Shown: positions 62,129-64,000 of the stretch, piece after piece
How positions within the stretch are numbered: position 1 is the stretch's first letter
How the letters are laid out: each line of letters opens with the position of its first letter
Source of the DNA: an uncultured Bacteroidales bacterium
GTDB lineage: Bacteria; Bacteroidota; Bacteroidia; Bacteroidales; UBA932
Reading direction: 5' to 3'
Assembly: GCA_900316795.1 (NCBI GenBank)
Contig: ONEF01000002.1
Coordinates: 62,001-126,000 of the forward strand
DNA: 64,000 nt
The notes under the pieces: generated by a model
The model's database searches: none
The model's input: the letters and a program-made list of their open reading frames with translations, nothing else
Told to the model about the DNA's origin: nothing
Translations under genes and position numbers: made by a program

Positions 62129-63234
62129 GCAAAGAAAAACCTCAGGCTCCAGTCTCTTGACAGAGCGTAATAGTCCGAGTGTTTTCCTACTTTGAAATAA
62201 TTGTAGAAGACAGATGCACCGAAAGTGTATCTGTCTTTTGCTGAATAGCTTACCGAGTGACGGAACATGTGGGCAAAAGAGAGTTTCATCTTGGCACCGA
62301 ACAAATCTTTCTGCCCGGGCTCCTGCATAGTGTCCCATCCATCGCTGTCTGGAGCTGCTTTCATTTCAGTATTGGACTTGGTGGTTACCAACAGCATAGG
62401 AATGGCAGACAGATGTACGGTCAGACCTTTCATTGGAACCCAGTTGTATCCGTAACCGGCTCCAAGGGCAAACTGCTGGATATTGAGACGGTTAACTCTT
62501 CCAAGAGCATATCCGAGCCATGGATCGTAGGCTCTCAGGCGCGTTCTGTTGAGAGTGAGGCCGGCAAGAAAACTGCCAGCGCTCCTTTTCTGAATCTTGG
62601 AGTAGTTCATAGCGGGTGAATAAGAGAACTTCCGCGGGCTGAACACATAGTATGCATTCAGTATGAAATTCTCCATCTTGGCAGTTCCGGTGGTCAGATC
62701 CAATTTTACATCAGCCCCTTTGAACTCGATGTCACCCTTGATTTTCTTTGTGGAATGATATCTGAACTCCCCTCCTACCGGAGAAGAATATATGGCAAAA
62801 GACCAGTCTTTATTGTATCCCTTTCCAAGGTTGAAGGAATAACTCAGACCATAACCCCTGTAATACAAACCCAGAGAAATCTGTTTGTTGGCTTTGGAAT
62901 GCATGTTGATGACAGACTGCGTTATCAGCTTACCTGTTTTATCGCCGAAATCATCTCCTTCTGCAAGGCGGCTGCTCAGATTGAAGTCCATCCTGGACAG
63001 ATATGTGTTCAAAAACACGGACCACTTTCTTTTCGGAACCCCAATATAGTTGGTATCTACACCGGAGAGTTCTCTGGATTCCAAATAATTGTCCAACCTT
63101 TTCAGTAAAGGGTACCTGAAGGCTTTTTCTTCTATGCCCTTGGATAATTCCGTCTGTGCTGATGCAAAAGTGGAGACCAGAAGAAACAGGCCGAAAAACA
63201 TACTGAAGAAGCGTTTTTTGCCAAACCGTATCAT
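62116..63234 (-). CDS. DUF4421 outer membrane protein, copy 1
   Basis: A 372-residue barrel protein with signal peptide (1-27, ending FASAQ). DUF4421-like features: NYIGVPKRKWSVFLNTYLS, ISLGLYYRGYGLSYSFNLGKG, SYSKIQKRSAGSFLAGLTLNRT and GAGYGYNWVPMKGLTVHLSA. It ends LRFFFAYRF, the aromatic C-terminus needed for outer membrane assembly. Its neighbour at 63252 is a paralogue, so this is a tandem duplication. Confidence 0.75.
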   Translation of the reverse strand: MIRFGKKRFFSMFFGLFLLVSTFASAQTELSKGIEEKAFRYPLLKRLDNYLESRELSGVDTNYIGVPKRKWSVFLNTYLSRMDFNLSSRLAEGDDFGDKTGKLITQSVINMHSKANKQISLGLYYRGYGLSYSFNLGKGYNKDWSFAIYSSPVGGEFRYHSTKKIKGDIEFKGADVKLDLTTGTAKMENFILNAYYVFSPRKFSYSPAMNYSKIQKRSAGSFLAGLTLNRTRLRAYDPWLGYALGRVNRLNIQQFALGAGYGYNWVPMKGLTVHLSAIPMLLVTTKSNTEMKAAPDSDGWDTMQEPGQKDLFGAKMKLSFAHMFRHSVSYSAKDRYTFGASVFYNYFKVGKHSDYYALSRDWSLRFFFAYRF

Positions 63235-63251
63235 AACGTATATCTTAATTA

Positions 63252-64000
63252 TCAGAATCTGACTGCAAAGAAAAACCGAGCGCTCCAGTCTTCCATACTG
63301 GCAAAATAAGAAGAATGACGGCCCACGCGGAAATAATTGTAGTATCCGGACACTCCGGCCTGAAACCTGTCATTCCACCCGTAGCTTACGGATGTGCGGA
63401 ACATGTGGCTGAAGGAAATATGGGTCTTGTTCCCGAAGAGTTTCTTCTGCTGGTCTTTTTCAGTGTCAGTCCAGTCTCCTGAAGCCTTGGTGGCAGATTT
63501 TGTTGTGATGAGAACCATAGGTATCTCGGAAAGATGAACAGTCAGCCCCTTTACAGGAACCCAATTGTATCCGTAACCGGCTCCAACGGAAATCTGCTGG
63601 ATATTTATCTTGTTCACTCCACCCATAAGAGATGCCAGCACCATGTCATAAGCGGTCAGGCGTGTACGGTTCATAGTCAGGCCTGCCAGAACACTGCCGG
63701 CACTCTTCTTCTGTATTTTAGAATAGCTCATTGCGGCCCCGTATGAGAATCTCTTGGGATTGAAAACATAATAAGCGTTAAGTATGAAATTCTCCATTTT
63801 GGCGTCCTGTTCCCCTATATCAAGTTCAACCCCCATTCCCTTAACTGCAATTTTGCCGCTGATCCTGTTGGTTGAGTGGAACCTGATTTCTCCTCCCACA
63901 GGTGAAGAATACATTGTAAGGGACAGGTCTTTGTTGAAGCCCTTTCCAAGATTAAAGGAATACCCCAGACCATAGCCCATCCAGTACAACCCGACAGAAA
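63252..64000 (-). CDS. DUF4421 outer membrane protein, copy 2, start outside window
   Basis: The 3' 249 codons of a paralogue of the preceding gene, open to the window end (the TTG at 63989 is internal). The sequence parallels copy 1 strand by strand: GLYWMGYGLGYSFNLGKG, SYSKIQKKSAGSVLAGLTMNRT, GAGYGYNWVPVKGLTVHLSE, and an aromatic end SARFFFAVRF. The 17-base gap to copy 1 indicates one transcript. Function unknown. Confidence 0.75.
   Translation of the reverse strand, partial: SVGLYWMGYGLGYSFNLGKGFNKDLSLTMYSSPVGGEIRFHSTNRISGKIAVKGMGVELDIGEQDAKMENFILNAYYVFNPKRFSYGAAMSYSKIQKKSAGSVLAGLTMNRTRLTAYDMVLASLMGGVNKINIQQISVGAGYGYNWVPVKGLTVHLSEIPMVLITTKSATKASGDWTDTEKDQQKKLFGNKTHISFSHMFRTSVSYGWNDRFQAGVSGYYNYFRVGRHSSYFASMEDWSARFFFAVRF

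Noticed and set aside
1-64000. CRISPR array, tRNA, insertion sequence or prophage
   Set aside because: No direct-repeat array, cloverleaf or transposase/integrase gene was recognised; gaps between genes are short.

Overview
The window is a gene-dense chromosomal segment of an anaerobic Bacteroidota, most likely Bacteroidales. Three things point there: promoters of the Bacteroidota type (TAnnTTTG at -7, with TTG or TTTG about 19-22 bases upstream), many Bacteroidota-specific envelope families (OMP_b-brl_3 TonB-type barrels, DUF3857, DUF4421, DUF5723-like, C69 dipeptidases), and an amino-acid-fermenting lifestyle. The genus cannot be fixed from the sequence. I see no rRNA, tRNA, CRISPR array, insertion sequence or phage gene, and no gene-free stretch longer than about 300 bases.

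Layout. 1-1133: 3' part of ispG. 1130-5004: two DUF3857/transglutaminase-like proteins. 5043-14339: histidine degradation (hutI, hutH, hutU, ftcD) on the minus strand, split by an oppositely oriented pair made of a small secreted Cys4 protein and a TonB-type outer membrane barrel. 14524-15489: LysO-type exporter. 15590-19828: esterase lipoprotein and two tandem C69 dipeptidases. 19933-24237: carAB. 24281-25276: Ca2+/Na+ antiporter. 25357-32172: a compact MarR-HdrC-HdrB-HdrA-HdrC-HdrED operon ending in a probable cysteate synthase and closed by a strong terminator. 32250-36255: two low-complexity exported proteins, an AsmA/DUF748-like protein, an L,D-transpeptidase-like protein and luxS.

36407-49278 is a complete 13-gene lysine-fermentation operon on the minus strand (atoD-kal-kce-kdd-kamA-kamB-kamC-kamD-kamE-atoA-bcd-etfB-etfA). 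Lysine becomes beta-lysine, 3,5-diaminohexanoate, 5-amino-3-oxohexanoate, 3-aminobutyryl-CoA plus acetoacetate, then crotonyl-CoA, butyryl-CoA and butyrate. A divergent crotonase and 3-hydroxybutyryl-CoA dehydrogenase link crotonyl-CoA to acetoacetyl-CoA. 51308-56404 is a four-gene operon (dcuB-like transporter, GDPD/PIG-L fusion, CreD-like, lipoprotein). After pfkA, 57601-64000 is all envelope proteins: FadL-like, FlgT-C-like, lipoprotein, DUF5723-like, and two tandem DUF4421 barrels, the last cut by the window edge.

The most interesting locus is 25357-32172. Its order C1-B1-A-C2-(membrane E fused to B2/D) mirrors the sulfur-oxidising sHdr systems, whose product is sulfite. The last gene resembles cysteate synthase, which consumes sulfite with O-phosphoserine. 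I propose, as inference, a membrane-linked Hdr-like complex coupled to cysteate and perhaps sulfonolipid synthesis.
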